Positions 11,253 to 20,005 of a stretch of 64,000 nucleotides of DNA are shown here, piece after piece (positions within the stretch are counted from its first letter, which is position 1; every line of letters begins with the position of its first letter). The stretch is taken from assembly GCF_003050785.1 (NCBI RefSeq), contig NZ_QAOH01000003.1, forward strand, positions 124,001 through 188,000, read 5' to 3'. Below the pieces are notes generated by a model. It was not told where the DNA came from, made no database searches, and saw only the letters and a program-made list of their open reading frames with translations. Position numbers and translations under genes: made by a program. The DNA comes from Celeribacter persicus. GTDB taxonomy: Bacteria; Pseudomonadota; Alphaproteobacteria; Rhodobacterales; Rhodobacteraceae.

Positions 11253-12218
11253 ATGAACTGGATTTCGAACTACGTCCGCCCGAAGATCAACTCGCTCTTC
11301 TCGAAACACGACACACCGGACAATCTTTGGACGAAATGCCCGGAGTGCGGCACCATGCTGTTTCACCGCGAACTGGCCGAAAACCAGAACGTCTGCACCA
11401 ATTGCGATCACCACATGCATATCACCCCGCGCGCGCGGTTTAGCGCGATGTTCGACGGGGGGATTTTCTCCGAGGTGAAGGTTCCCGAACCGATTGAAGA
11501 TCCGCTGAAATTCCGGGATCAGAAAAAATATCCCGACCGTATGAAAGCAGCACAGAAGTCGACGGGCGAGAAAGAGGCCATGCTGGTCGCCGAGGGCGAG
11601 ATCGGGCGCACGCCAGTCGTGGCCGCGGCACAGGATTTCTCCTTCATGGGCGGCTCCATGGGCATGTATGTCGGTAACGCCTTCATCGCCGGTGTCGAGC
11701 GTGCAATCGAACTCAAGCGCCCGTTCATCATGTTTTCCGCCGCCGGCGGCGCCCGGATGCAGGAGGGGATTCTCTCCCTCATGCAGATGCCGCGCACCAC
11801 TGTGGCCATCGAAATGCTGAAAGAGGCGGGCCTGCCGTATATCGTCGTGTTGACCCACCCGACCACGGGCGGGGTGACAGCGTCTTATGCAATGTTGGGC
11901 GATGTGCAGATCGCCGAACCGAATGCTTTGATCTGTTTTGCCGGTCCCCGCGTGATCGAACAGACGATCCGCGAAAAACTGCCCGAAGGCTTCCAGCGCG
12001 CCGAATATCTTCTCGATCACGGCATGCTCGACCGTGTGACCCATCGCATGAAGATGAAAGACGAACTTGTCACCATCCTGCGCATGCTCGGCAACCTGCC
12101 GCCTGCTGTCATGGGCGATCTTCCGGCCCCCGCGCCGGAGGACAAGGGTGCCGCGCCGAAAATCGCCGCAGAGGCCGCCGTTGGGGCCAAAGTTCCCGCG
12201 AAGGACGCGAAAAAGTGA
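11253..12218 (+). CDS. accD: Acetyl-CoA carboxylase carboxyltransferase subunit beta
   Basis: Transfers the carboxyl group from biotin to acetyl-CoA with AccA, the committed step of fatty-acid synthesis. The 321-residue protein has the N-terminal zinc ribbon C29, C32, C48, C51 (C-x2-C-x15-C-x2-C). The crotonase-like carboxyltransferase core includes SAAGGARMQEG and THPTTGGVTAS. The C-terminus ends in an Ala/Lys/Pro-rich tail of about 40 residues. Its TGA overlaps the GTG start of folC (GTGA), a common accD-folC arrangement. Confidence 0.97.
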   Translation: MNWISNYVRPKINSLFSKHDTPDNLWTKCPECGTMLFHRELAENQNVCTNCDHHMHITPRARFSAMFDGGIFSEVKVPEPIEDPLKFRDQKKYPDRMKAAQKSTGEKEAMLVAEGEIGRTPVVAAAQDFSFMGGSMGMYVGNAFIAGVERAIELKRPFIMFSAAGGARMQEGILSLMQMPRTTVAIEMLKEAGLPYIVVLTHPTTGGVTASYAMLGDVQIAEPNALICFAGPRVIEQTIREKLPEGFQRAEYLLDHGMLDRVTHRMKMKDELVTILRMLGNLPPAVMGDLPAPAPEDKGAAPKIAAEAAVGAKVPAKDAKK

Positions 12219-13489
12219 CCATCCAAAATTCCGACATCATCCTTGATCGGCTGATGTCCCTGCATCCCAAGGTCATCGACCTTGTCCTTGACCGTGTCTG
12301 GCGTCTTCTGGACGCTTTGGATCACCCGGAGCGCAAATTGCCGCCCGTGATCCATGTGGCGGGCACCAATGGCAAGGGCTCGACACAGGCAATGATCCGA
12401 GCGGGATTTGAGGCGGCGGGTAAGAAAGTCCATGCCTATACTTCGCCGCATCTGGCGCGCTTTCATGAGCGTATCCGTCTGGCGGGCGAACTGATTTCCG
12501 AAAGCGATCTCATGGCCGTGCTCGAAGAATGCGAGGCCGCGAATGGTGGTGAGGCGATCACCTATTTCGAGATCACCACGGTTGCTGGCATCCTCGCCAT
12601 GTCGCGCGTGCCTGCCGATTACACCCTGCTCGAAGTGGGGCTTGGCGGACGTCTCGATGCCACCAATGTGATCGAAAGACCGGAACTGACGATCATCACG
12701 CCGATCTCCATCGACCATACGCAATTCCTCGGTGAAACGATCCGCGAGATCGCGGGGGAGAAGGCCGGAATCATCAAACGCGGCGTGCCCTGTGTCGTCG
12801 GCCCGCAGCCCGATGAGGCGCTTGAAGTGATCGAAGCCACCGCCGCCCGTCTTGGCGCCCCCCTGTTGCGCTACGGACAGGAATGGCATGTCTGGGAAGA
12901 ACGCGGGCGTCTGATTTTCCAGGATGAGAATGGCCTGCGCGATCTGCCGATGCCGCATCTGATCGGGCGCCATCAGGTGCATAACGCAGGCGCCGCCATC
13001 GCGGCACTCCGTTATCTGGGCTATCATGACAATGCGTTTGAGGCCGCCATGACAGGGGCCTATTGGCCCGCCCGGATGCAGCGGCTCAAGACCGGGCCAC
13101 TCATCGACGCCGCCCCCGAGGCCGAGCTTTGGCTCGACGGCGGGCACAACCCGGCGGCGGGGGAGGCTCTCGCGGAGGCACTTGATCGCCTGCCCGCACG
13201 TCCGACCTACATGATCTGCGGCATGCTCAACACCAAGGACATCGCCGGCTATCTGCGTCCGTTGAAGCGCCACGCCAAACGTCTCATCGCCGTCTCAATC
13301 CCGGATGCGCAGGCCACCCTGCCCGCCTCAGAGACCGCAGCGACCGCCCGCGCGGAAGGATTTTCCGCCATCGAGGCCGACAGCGTCCTGACCGCCGTGC
13401 GCACCATCGTCGCCGACGCCCCGCAGGCGCGTATCCTGATCTGCGGTTCGCTCTACCTCGCAGGCCATATCCTCCAGACCAACAGCTGA
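12215..13489 (+). CDS. folC: Bifunctional folylpolyglutamate synthase / dihydrofolate synthase
   Basis: Adds L-glutamate to dihydropteroate and extends folate polyglutamates. The 424-residue Mur-ligase-fold protein has the P-loop AGTNGKGST near residue 49, the omega-loop region TSPHLARFHERI and the central VGLGGRLDATN motif around 140-150. LDGGHNPAAGEAL near 307 is the C-terminal signature. It starts with GTG inside the accD stop, so it is translationally coupled to accD. Confidence 0.95.
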   Translation: MTIQNSDIILDRLMSLHPKVIDLVLDRVWRLLDALDHPERKLPPVIHVAGTNGKGSTQAMIRAGFEAAGKKVHAYTSPHLARFHERIRLAGELISESDLMAVLEECEAANGGEAITYFEITTVAGILAMSRVPADYTLLEVGLGGRLDATNVIERPELTIITPISIDHTQFLGETIREIAGEKAGIIKRGVPCVVGPQPDEALEVIEATAARLGAPLLRYGQEWHVWEERGRLIFQDENGLRDLPMPHLIGRHQVHNAGAAIAALRYLGYHDNAFEAAMTGAYWPARMQRLKTGPLIDAAPEAELWLDGGHNPAAGEALAEALDRLPARPTYMICGMLNTKDIAGYLRPLKRHAKRLIAVSIPDAQATLPASETAATARAEGFSAIEADSVLTAVRTIVADAPQARILICGSLYLAGHILQTNS

Positions 13490-13572
13490 GACGAACAGAA
13501 GCTGTGCGCCCGCGCGTGTTTGCGCGGGAGACCCGTGCGCGTATCCAGCGCGCAGCACAGGAGGTCACGCAT

Positions 13573-14601
13573 ATGGCTTTGGAATTCGGCATCGATACGT
13601 TTGGCGACGTCACCTGGGACGCGGAGGGGCACGACCTTCCCCAAGGGCAAGTCATTCGCAACGTGATCAAGGAGGGCATTCTGGCCGATCAGGTCGGGAT
13701 CGACGTTTACGGCATCGGCGAGCATCACCGCCCGGATTACGCCGTCTCCGCCATCGAACCAGTGCTCGCCGCCATTGCCGCGCAAACCTCCCGGATCAAG
13801 CTGACCTCTGCGGTCACGGTCCTGTCATCCGACGATCCGATCCGGGTGTTTCAGCGGTTTTCGACGCTTCAGGCGATCTCCAATGGACGTGCCGAAATCA
13901 CCCTCGGGCGCGGCTCCTTCACCGAGAGCTTCCCGCTCTTCGGATATGACCTGTCGGATTACGAGATGTTGTTCGAAGAGAAATTCGAACTGTTCAAACT
14001 GCTCGCAACGGAAGAAAAAGTGAGTTGGTCCGGTCGTCATCGTTCCGCACTCAAAGGGCAGATCGTCTATCCCCGCCCCGAACGCCCGATCCCGGTCTGG
14101 GTCGGGGTGGGCGGAAGCCCGGATTCGGTGGTGCGCGCCGCCACCAATGACATCGCCATGACGCTTGCGATCATCGGTGGCAATCCCGCGCGGTTCAAAC
14201 CCTATGCCGATCTCTATCGCGACATTCGGAACAAGATGGACGCGCCCATGCTGCCGCTTGGGGCGCATTCACCCGGGCACATCGCGGCCACGGACAAGGA
14301 CGCGCGCGACCGCTTTTTCGAAGGCTACAGGATCATGCATCAGCGCATCGGTCGAAACCGTGGCTGGCCACCACTGACCCGCGATGCCTTCGAGCATGAA
14401 ATCGACCATGGTGCGCTTTATGTCGGCTCTCCTGACACCGTAGCGCAGAAAATCGCCGCGACGATATCTGTGCTGGGAGTGGATCGGTTCGATCTCAAAT
14501 ATTCGGCCGGACCCGTGAGTCATGAGCTTTTGATGGATAACATCCGCCTCTATGGTGAAGAGGTCGTGCCGCGCGTTCGGGCGATCCTGGCGAAGGGCTG
14601 A
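13573..14601 (+). CDS. LLM-class flavin-dependent oxidoreductase (luciferase-like)
   Basis: A 342-residue TIM-barrel FMN or F420 monooxygenase of the bacterial luciferase family. Supporting segments are GIDVYGIGEHHRPDY near residue 42, TSAVTVLSSDDPIR, the conserved ELTLGRG-like EITLGRGSF and PVWVGVGGSPDSV near 178. The ATG at 13573 has a strong AGGAGG ribosome site eight bases upstream; an in-frame start at 13504 would lack one. It ends directly against the stop of zapE on the other strand. The substrate is unknown. Confidence 0.88.
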   Translation: MALEFGIDTFGDVTWDAEGHDLPQGQVIRNVIKEGILADQVGIDVYGIGEHHRPDYAVSAIEPVLAAIAAQTSRIKLTSAVTVLSSDDPIRVFQRFSTLQAISNGRAEITLGRGSFTESFPLFGYDLSDYEMLFEEKFELFKLLATEEKVSWSGRHRSALKGQIVYPRPERPIPVWVGVGGSPDSVVRAATNDIAMTLAIIGGNPARFKPYADLYRDIRNKMDAPMLPLGAHSPGHIAATDKDARDRFFEGYRIMHQRIGRNRGWPPLTRDAFEHEIDHGALYVGSPDTVAQKIAATISVLGVDRFDLKYSAGPVSHELLMDNIRLYGEEVVPRVRAILAKG

Positions 14602-15687
14602 TCAGTCCTGCGCTTCTGAGCCCCAGTCTCGATCCTGCATTTCCCGCAATCTCGATGCCGTGCGCTCGAACTCGAACGCCCCGGCACCTTCAATATAAAG
14701 CCGTTCCGGTTCGTCCACGGCGGAGCACACCGTCCGCACTTTCGCCTCATAAAGCGCGTCGATCAGCGTCACGAAACGTTTCGCCTCGTTGAAATTGTTG
14801 CGCGTCAGGCGCGGGATGTCTTCGAGGATCAGCAATTTCACCGCATCCGCGATCACGAGGTAATCGCCCGGCCCGAACATCTGGCCACACAGATCCCAGA
14901 ACGTCGCCCGCGCAATGCCGTTGTGAAACCGCGGCAGGACCACATCCCGCCCCTTGACCTTAAGCGTCAGGCTCTCCGTCGCGCCCCCGGTCAGGTCGTT
15001 CCAGATATCGTCCATGGTGGCGCGCACATCGGGCGTGACCGGATGGAAATAGACCAGCGTACCCGTCAGACGGCCTTGGCGATAATCCACCGGCGAGTGC
15101 AGGTGATGCACTTCGAGCCGCTGTTTGATGATCTCGATGAAGGGCAGGAAAAGCTGGCGGTTCAGCCCATCCTTGTACAGGTCATCCGGCACCCGGTTCG
15201 AGGTGGTGACAACGGTCACACCCTTGGCAAACAGCCCCTCGAACAGACGCCCGACGATCATCGCATCGGCAATATCGGTGATCTGCATCTCGTCAAAGCA
15301 CAGCAACCTGATGTCCTGCGCGATCTTGTCGACCACGGGGGCAATGGCATCGGCGGTTCCCGCTTTGCGCGCCGCCTCGATCCCCGCCTGCACCTCCTGC
15401 ATGAAAGCATGGAAATGCACGCGGCGGGCAGGCACGGGGGCGTGATCATAGAACAAATCCATCAGCATGGATTTGCCACGTCCGACCCCGCCCCAGAGGT
15501 AAAGGCCACGCACAGCTTCGGGCTTTTTGCGCCCGCCAATCAGAGACAAAAGTCCCTTTTTGGTCGGTTGCTGCGACAAATCTGCCCTTACCCGGTCGAG
15601 CAAGGGCAAAACTGCGACCTGCGCGGGATCTTCGCGCAGCGCGCCTGCGGCCACACGGGCCGCGTAAATGTCCATGAGCGTTTCCAT
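14602..15687 (-). CDS. zapE: Cell division AFG1-like ATPase ZapE
   Basis: AFG1/ZapE-type P-loop ATPase linked in E. coli to Z-ring function under low-oxygen growth; its mitochondrial relative is LACE1/AFG1L. The 361-residue protein has Walker A GGVGRGKS at 66-73 and Walker B LLCFDEMQITD near 152. Further on it has TSNRVPDDLYKDGLNR and the C-terminal IDALYEAKVR motif, all typical. The ATG four codons downstream is an alternative start. It is divergent from the MFS gene. Confidence 0.94.
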   Translation of the reverse strand: METLMDIYAARVAAGALREDPAQVAVLPLLDRVRADLSQQPTKKGLLSLIGGRKKPEAVRGLYLWGGVGRGKSMLMDLFYDHAPVPARRVHFHAFMQEVQAGIEAARKAGTADAIAPVVDKIAQDIRLLCFDEMQITDIADAMIVGRLFEGLFAKGVTVVTTSNRVPDDLYKDGLNRQLFLPFIEIIKQRLEVHHLHSPVDYRQGRLTGTLVYFHPVTPDVRATMDDIWNDLTGGATESLTLKVKGRDVVLPRFHNGIARATFWDLCGQMFGPGDYLVIADAVKLLILEDIPRLTRNNFNEAKRFVTLIDALYEAKVRTVCSAVDEPERLYIEGAGAFEFERTASRLREMQDRDWGSEAQD

Positions 15688-15723
15688 GCTTCTCCCTTAC
15701 TGCGCCGGCTCACATAAGGAAAG

Positions 15724-15737
15724 ATGATGCGCATCAT
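15724..15737. promoter_or_regulatory. 14-bp perfect palindrome upstream of the MFS gene
   Basis: ATGATGCGCATCAT is a perfect 14-bp palindrome 61 bases before the MFS start codon, in the 111-base divergent zapE/MFS spacer. Its place suits a repressor site, but palindromes of this length are expected a few times by chance in 64 kb. Confidence 0.3.
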
Positions 15738-15798
15738 TGCGATCATTCGATTGACCGCACAGGGGGTTTTCCCGGATGGTGCCCCAAAGGAGACAAAT

Positions 15799-17043
15799 AT
15801 GTCCGACACGCGCACGCCGCTTTTCACGCCGGTTTTGATCGCCGGTTGCATCGTCATCATCGTGAGCTTTGCGATCCGCGCCTCCTTCGGTGTGTTCCAA
15901 ATCCCGATTGCCGAGGAGTTCAACTGGCCGCGCGCGGAGTTCTCTCTGGCGATTGCGATCCAGAACCTGTTCTGGGGCATCGGCCAGCCGATTTTCGGCG
16001 CTTTGGCGGAGCGGATCGGGGATCGCAAGGCGATCATCCTTGGCGCACTCACCTATGCGGCGGGACTGGTGCTATCGTCCTTCGCGGTCTCGCCCGTTGC
16101 CCATCAATTCTATGAAACCCTCGTCGGCTTTGGCATCGCAGGTACGGGGTTCGGCGTCATTCTCGCCGTCGTCGGTCGTGCGTCCTCGAACGAGAACCGC
16201 TCCATGTCGCTTGCAATCGCCACCGCAGCGGGCTCCGCCGGGCAGGTGTTCGGCGCGCCTCTGGCGGAATGGCTATTGGGTTTCATGTCCTGGCAGAACG
16301 TTTTCCTGCTCTTCGCGGCTTCGGTCCTCGCCACGCTTCTGGCGCTGCCGATGATGCGCAGCCCCGCCATGGCCTCAAAGGCGGAACTGGAAGAAAGCCT
16401 CGGCGCTATCCTCGGCAAGGCTTTCCGCGACCCGAGTTACACGCTGATTTTCCTCGGGTTCTTCTCCTGCGGTTATCAGCTTGCCTTCATCACCGCGCAT
16501 TTTCCGGCGATGGTGACGGAGATGTGCGGTGCCATCGACCCGTCGGGAACGCTCGCCTCTCTGGGCGTTTCGACCACTTCCGCGCTGGGGGCGATCTCGA
16601 TCTCCCTCATCGGGCTTGCGAATATCGGCGGCACGCTTCTTGCGGGCTGGCTCGGCAACCGGTTTTCCAAGAAATACCTGCTCGCGGGGATTTACCTCGG
16701 ACGTACTCTGGCCGCAGCCCTGTTCATCGCACTGCCGATCACACCGACGTCCGTACTGGTCTTTTCCGTCACCATGGGCGCTTTGTGGCTCGCCACCGTG
16801 CCGCTGACCTCCGGTCTCGTCGCGCATATCTACGGGCTGCGCTACATGGGCACGCTTTATGGCATCGTGTTCTTTTCCCATCAGCTCGGCGCGTTTCTGG
16901 GCGTCTGGCTCGGTGGGCGGCTTTACGATCTCTACGGCGATTACACCGCCGTCTGGTGGGTCGGTGTCGGCGTCGGCGCGTTTTCGGCCATCGTGCATTT
17001 GCCGGTGAAGGAAGTGCCCTTGGGCAAGCGCGCCTTAGCCTGA
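15799..17043 (+). CDS. MFS transporter (oxalate/formate-antiporter-like)
   Basis: A 414-residue, 12-helix major facilitator carrier. The loop 2-3 signature is ALAERIGDRKAIILG around residue 65, and a matching half appears later as GWLGNRFSKKYLLAG. The overall pattern, with FGVFQIPIAEEFNW early and a split of two six-helix halves, resembles monocarboxylate/oxalate-formate-type carriers. The start at 15799 has an AAAGGAG ribosome site and begins MSDTRTPLF; an in-frame ATG at 15724 would add an atypical extension. The C-terminus overlaps the convergent HAD gene by nine bases. The substrate is unproven. Confidence 0.88.
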   Translation: MSDTRTPLFTPVLIAGCIVIIVSFAIRASFGVFQIPIAEEFNWPRAEFSLAIAIQNLFWGIGQPIFGALAERIGDRKAIILGALTYAAGLVLSSFAVSPVAHQFYETLVGFGIAGTGFGVILAVVGRASSNENRSMSLAIATAAGSAGQVFGAPLAEWLLGFMSWQNVFLLFAASVLATLLALPMMRSPAMASKAELEESLGAILGKAFRDPSYTLIFLGFFSCGYQLAFITAHFPAMVTEMCGAIDPSGTLASLGVSTTSALGAISISLIGLANIGGTLLAGWLGNRFSKKYLLAGIYLGRTLAAALFIALPITPTSVLVFSVTMGALWLATVPLTSGLVAHIYGLRYMGTLYGIVFFSHQLGAFLGVWLGGRLYDLYGDYTAVWWVGVGVGAFSAIVHLPVKEVPLGKRALA

Positions 17044-17658
17044 GGCCTCCTGCGGGGTCAGAAGCCCTTCCTCCACAAGGCGCCCGGCCCATCCCAGCGG
17101 CCCCTCAAACAGGTGTGTCTGCCAACCGCGCGCCCTGGCCGTGTCGATATTGTCCTGCCGGTCATCGGTAAACAACAGCCGTTCAGGCGGAATTTTGCAA
17201 TCGGCCTCGACCATCTCGTAAATGATCGCATGCGGTTTGACACAACCCATCCGCCCCGACACATAGCGTCGGTCGAATTCGGTCAGGAACGGGTATTGCG
17301 TCTCGGCGAACTCGAAACTTTCGATGCCGAAATTCGTCAGCGCAAACACCGGCACGCCTTTCCTGCGCAACGCCCGCAAAAGCTTTACCGAATGCGGAAT
17401 CGCGGGCTGGGCCATTTTGATCCAGTCGTAATACCACATCATGATTTCGCTCTGGAATTTAGGATGTTGCGCTGCGGCCACCTCGATCGTCGCGCGGAAG
17501 TCATAGCCCTGATCGACCAGATCGTTCATCGCATGCAGATCGACGGTCTCGAACATCGTCTTGCGCCGTTCGATCCCGACCGTCGCATCGTAATGCCGTT
17601 CCGGCTGCCATTCGATCAACACGTTGCCGATGTCGAAAATCACCGCCTCAACTGTCAT
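17035..17658 (-). CDS. HAD-family hydrolase (YihX-like phosphatase)
   Basis: A 207-residue HAD subfamily IA phosphatase. Motif I is [10 protein letters not shown] (nucleophile D9), with glycine in place of the second aspartate as in the E. coli YihX group. Motif II is ALTNFG, the motif III lysine is in [12 protein letters not shown] and motif IV is FTDDRQDNI. The substrate may be a sugar phosphate, by analogy with YihX. It overlaps the YaiI gene stop by four bases (ATGA) and probably follows it in one transcript. Confidence 0.88.
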   Translation of the reverse strand: MTVEAVIFDIGNVLIEWQPERHYDATVGIERRKTMFETVDLHAMNDLVDQGYDFRATIEVAAAQHPKFQSEIMMWYYDWIKMAQPAIPHSVKLLRALRRKGVPVFALTNFGIESFEFAETQYPFLTEFDRRYVSGRMGCVKPHAIIYEMVEADCKIPPERLLFTDDRQDNIDTARARGWQTHLFEGPLGWAGRLVEEGLLTPQEASG

Positions 17659-18113
17659 GAACCCTCCCGTTTCGCGGCCTGCAGGGCACGCTCCAAAGCA
17701 TCCAGAAAGCGGGAGCGATCTGCTTTTGTAAAGGCCTTACCGCCCCCTTGTCGGAACGGATCGGCAGCCCGCAGGTCATACATCAGATCGCGCATGGCAA
17801 GCGCATTGCCGATATTGGCCTGAGTGAAGGCCTCGCCATCATGTTTGAGCACGCGCGCACCGGCCTCGACAGCTTTGGCCGCGAGGGGAATATCCCCCGT
17901 CACGACCACGTCACCCAGACCCGCGCGTTCCGCGATCCATTTGTCCGCCTCGTCCGGTCCGTCGGGCACGATCACCAGTTCCATGAACGGATTCGGAGAC
18001 GGACGCAGCCCGCCATTGCAGACCAGCAGACATTGCAAACGGTGCCGTGTGGCAACCTTTTCCACCTCGGCCTTTACCGGACAGGCATCTGCATCGACAT
18101 AGATTTTGGTCAC
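17655..18113 (-). CDS. YaiI/YqxD (UPF0178) family protein
   Basis: A 152-residue member of the UPF0178/DUF188 family, which has a PIN-like fold but no established function. The diagnostic N-terminus is [17 protein letters not shown], followed by [17 protein letters not shown] near residue 72 and [16 protein letters not shown] near 125. It lies 33 bases downstream of mbfA on the same strand and is coupled to the HAD gene by an ATGA overlap. Confidence 0.93.
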   Translation of the reverse strand: MTKIYVDADACPVKAEVEKVATRHRLQCLLVCNGGLRPSPNPFMELVIVPDGPDEADKWIAERAGLGDVVVTGDIPLAAKAVEAGARVLKHDGEAFTQANIGNALAMRDLMYDLRAADPFRQGGGKAFTKADRSRFLDALERALQAAKREGS

Positions 18114-18146
18114 GGCATCCGTCTTCTTCTTGACAAAAATACTCGA

Positions 18147-19124
18147 TCAGCCACCGCCGATGAGCACCCCCGCAGCGAACACCAGCGCGCCGCCGAACAC
18201 AACCTGAAAGGCCGCACGCAGGAAGGGCGTGTTCATGTATTTCTTCTGAATCCAAGCAATTGACCACAGTTCGATGAACACCACCGCCATGGCGATGAGC
18301 GTCGCGGTCCAGAAATGCGGGATAAGATAGGGCAGCGCATGACCGAGCCCCCCGAGCGCAGTCATGACCCCGGACGCAATACCGCGTTTGATCGGGGAAC
18401 CGCGCCCCGACAATTCGCCATCGTCGGAGGCCGCCTCGGTGAAGCCCATGGAAATCCCCGCGCCGACGGAGGCCGCCAATCCGACAAGGAAGGTGGTCCA
18501 TGTGTTCTGGGTCGCAAAGGCGGTGGCGAAGATCGGTGCCAGCGTCGACACCGACCCGTCCATCAGGCCCGCCAACCCCGGCTGCACCCAAGTCAGGACG
18601 AACTGACGATGTGCGGTCTTTTCTTCCTCCGAGCGGGCATGATCGTCGAGATGCTCGGCCTCAAGCTCCTCTGCGCGCTTCTCATGCCCCGCCTCCGCCG
18701 CAGCCAGACGGCCCAAAAGCGCACGCGTGTCGGCATCCTGCGTGCGTTGCGCAGCTTTGCGGTAAAAGGCTTCGGCACTCTGCTCCATGGCATGAGCTTC
18801 TTCACGGATACGGTCGAGGCCAAGGTTCTCGATCAGCCACACAGGCGTACGCGTGTAATAGCCGGAGATATGTTCACGCCGAACCAAGGGAATGACATCC
18901 CCGAAACGGCGTTTGTGAAGTGAAATCAAAGCCTCGCGGTGAGCGTCCTCTTCCTCCGCCATGCCTTCGAAAATCTTTGCGCTATCGGGATAATCGGCGC
19001 GCAAACGCTCAGCATATTGACGGTAAATACGAGCGTCGTCCTCCTCGGATGAAATGGCGAGGGCGACGATTTCCTGTTCCGACAGGTCGGAAAAGCGTCT
19101 GCGGTTGGCGAGTACCGGGATCAT
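18147..19124 (-). CDS. mbfA: Membrane-bound ferritin MbfA, iron exporter
   Basis: MbfA proteins join a cytoplasmic ferritin-like four-helix domain to a VIT1/CCC1-type membrane domain and export iron, protecting against iron and peroxide stress in rhizobia. In this 325-residue protein the ferritin part (1-160) has two ExxH motifs (E59/H62 and E144/H147) with further glutamates E27 and E28. The VIT1 part (170-325) has about five hydrophobic segments, including GLMDGSVSTLAP. The start at 19124 has a GAGG ribosome site seven bases away. The Irr-type palindrome at 19137-19153 sits just upstream, implying repression by Irr. Confidence 0.93.
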   Translation of the reverse strand: MIPVLANRRRFSDLSEQEIVALAISSEEDDARIYRQYAERLRADYPDSAKIFEGMAEEEDAHREALISLHKRRFGDVIPLVRREHISGYYTRTPVWLIENLGLDRIREEAHAMEQSAEAFYRKAAQRTQDADTRALLGRLAAAEAGHEKRAEELEAEHLDDHARSEEEKTAHRQFVLTWVQPGLAGLMDGSVSTLAPIFATAFATQNTWTTFLVGLAASVGAGISMGFTEAASDDGELSGRGSPIKRGIASGVMTALGGLGHALPYLIPHFWTATLIAMAVVFIELWSIAWIQKKYMNTPFLRAAFQVVFGGALVFAAGVLIGGG

Positions 19125-19136
19125 GTGGGACCTCAA

Positions 19137-19153
19137 TTTAGAATGGTTCTAAA
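19137..19153. promoter_or_regulatory. Irr/ICE iron-control box upstream of mbfA
   Basis: TTTAGAATGGTTCTAAA is a perfect 7-3-7 inverted repeat matching the alphaproteobacterial iron control element recognised by Irr. It lies 13-29 bases upstream of the mbfA ATG, where bound Irr would block transcription. Confidence 0.85.
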
Positions 19154-19222
19154 ATAATGATCGTATAACTTTCTGCAAGCCCATTATATGCGCTGCCGTA
19201 TGGGTGTCACCGTACGAATCCC

Positions 19223-19251
19223 TTGCTCAACTAAACCAATCCGTTTAGATT
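19223..19251 (+). promoter_or_regulatory. Putative promoter of the 19257-19330 small RNA
   Basis: A TTGCTC -35-like and a TAGATT -10-like element are separated by 17 bases, placing a start about six bases downstream at 19257-19258, exactly where the first RNA hairpin begins. An inverted repeat TAAAC-N6-GTTTA (19232-19247) overlaps the spacer and could be an operator. The hexamers are weak matches. Confidence 0.4.
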
Positions 19252-19256
19252 CTCCT

Positions 19257-19330
19257 TGGCCGCGTGTCGTGTGCGGCCGATCGACATCCCTGTCGAGCAC
19301 TGGGGCAGGCCAATGGCCTGCCTTTTCTTT
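19257..19330 (+). ncRNA. Candidate structured small RNA with three hairpins
   Basis: About 74 bases contain three perfect consecutive hairpins: GGCCGC(9)GCGGCC at 19258-19278, TCGACA(4)TGTCGA at 19281-19296 and GGCAGGCC(3)GGCCTGCC at 19304-19322. The last is followed by TTTTCTTT, a textbook intrinsic terminator. A plausible promoter lies immediately upstream. I see no convincing short ORF inside. It matches no RNA family I can name. The alternative is a leader/attenuator of the TetR gene, whose ATG is 52 bases past the terminator. Confidence 0.5.
19304..19330 (+). terminator. Intrinsic terminator of the candidate small RNA
   Basis: An eight-bp perfect GC-rich stem (19304-19311 with 19315-19322), three-base loop AAT and a TTTTCTTT tail. 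It is upstream of the TetR coding region, so it ends either an independent RNA or a TetR leader. Confidence 0.8.
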
Positions 19331-19381
19331 CATTGCACACAGGTCTGAACACACTAAGCTTGGCCCATTGGAGAAAGAGCC

Positions 19382-20005
19382 ATGGACGAGACACATTCCA
19401 GCATCAAGAAAGGGCGCAAGTACGCCCAAGTGATTGAAGGCGCCCGGACCGTGTTTCTCAGGGACGGGTTCGAAGGCGCCTCGGTCGACGACATCGCCCG
19501 CGAGGCAAAGGTCTCCAAGGCCACGCTCTATAGCTATGTTCCCGACAAGCGTGTGTTGTTCCTTGAAGTCGCCGGCCTCGAAGCCACACGTCAGGCCGAT
19601 GCCTTTACCGAGCGCATGGACGAAAACCAGCCGCCGCATGTGTTGTTGCCTTCCGCCGGGCGCAAGATCCTCGATTTTTTGCTCTCGGATTTCGGTACGG
19701 CCGTCTACCGTATCGCCGTGGCGGAAAGTCTGCGGTTCCCCGAGGTCGCACAACGTTTCTACGAAAGCGGCCCGGGCCTCGTGCAAAAGCGCCTGTCGCA
19801 ATACCTCGCCACCGCCACCGCCCGCGGCGAGTTAGTGATCGAGGATATCGAACTGGCCGCCGAGCAATTTGCCGAGCTCTGCAAAGTTCGCCTCGTGCCA
19901 ATGCGCATATTTCAAATGGTTCACGATATTGACGAGGCCCAGAAACAGGAAATCGTCGACAGCGCCGTCGCCATGTTCCTCGCCCGCTACGGAACCTCTC
20001 GATGA
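19382..20005 (+). CDS. TetR/AcrR-family transcriptional regulator
   Basis: A 207-residue repressor. The N-terminal DNA-binding domain has FLRDGFEGASVDDIAREAKVSKATLYSYV split over residues 26-54, the standard TetR helix-turn-helix. The C-terminal domain (about 85-200) resembles the AefR-like group. A GAGAAAGAG stretch precedes the ATG. It overlaps the I78 inhibitor gene by four bases (ATGA), so the two are coupled. The inverted repeat TAAAC-N6-GTTTA at 19232-19247 is a possible operator for autoregulation. Confidence 0.9.
   Translation: MDETHSSIKKGRKYAQVIEGARTVFLRDGFEGASVDDIAREAKVSKATLYSYVPDKRVLFLEVAGLEATRQADAFTERMDENQPPHVLLPSAGRKILDFLLSDFGTAVYRIAVAESLRFPEVAQRFYESGPGLVQKRLSQYLATATARGELVIEDIELAAEQFAELCKVRLVPMRIFQMVHDIDEAQKQEIVDSAVAMFLARYGTSR

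Noticed and set aside
10209-12044. A 611-codon minus-strand open frame
   Set aside because: It runs antisense to the CPBP protease gene and accD, both with intact catalytic and zinc motifs.
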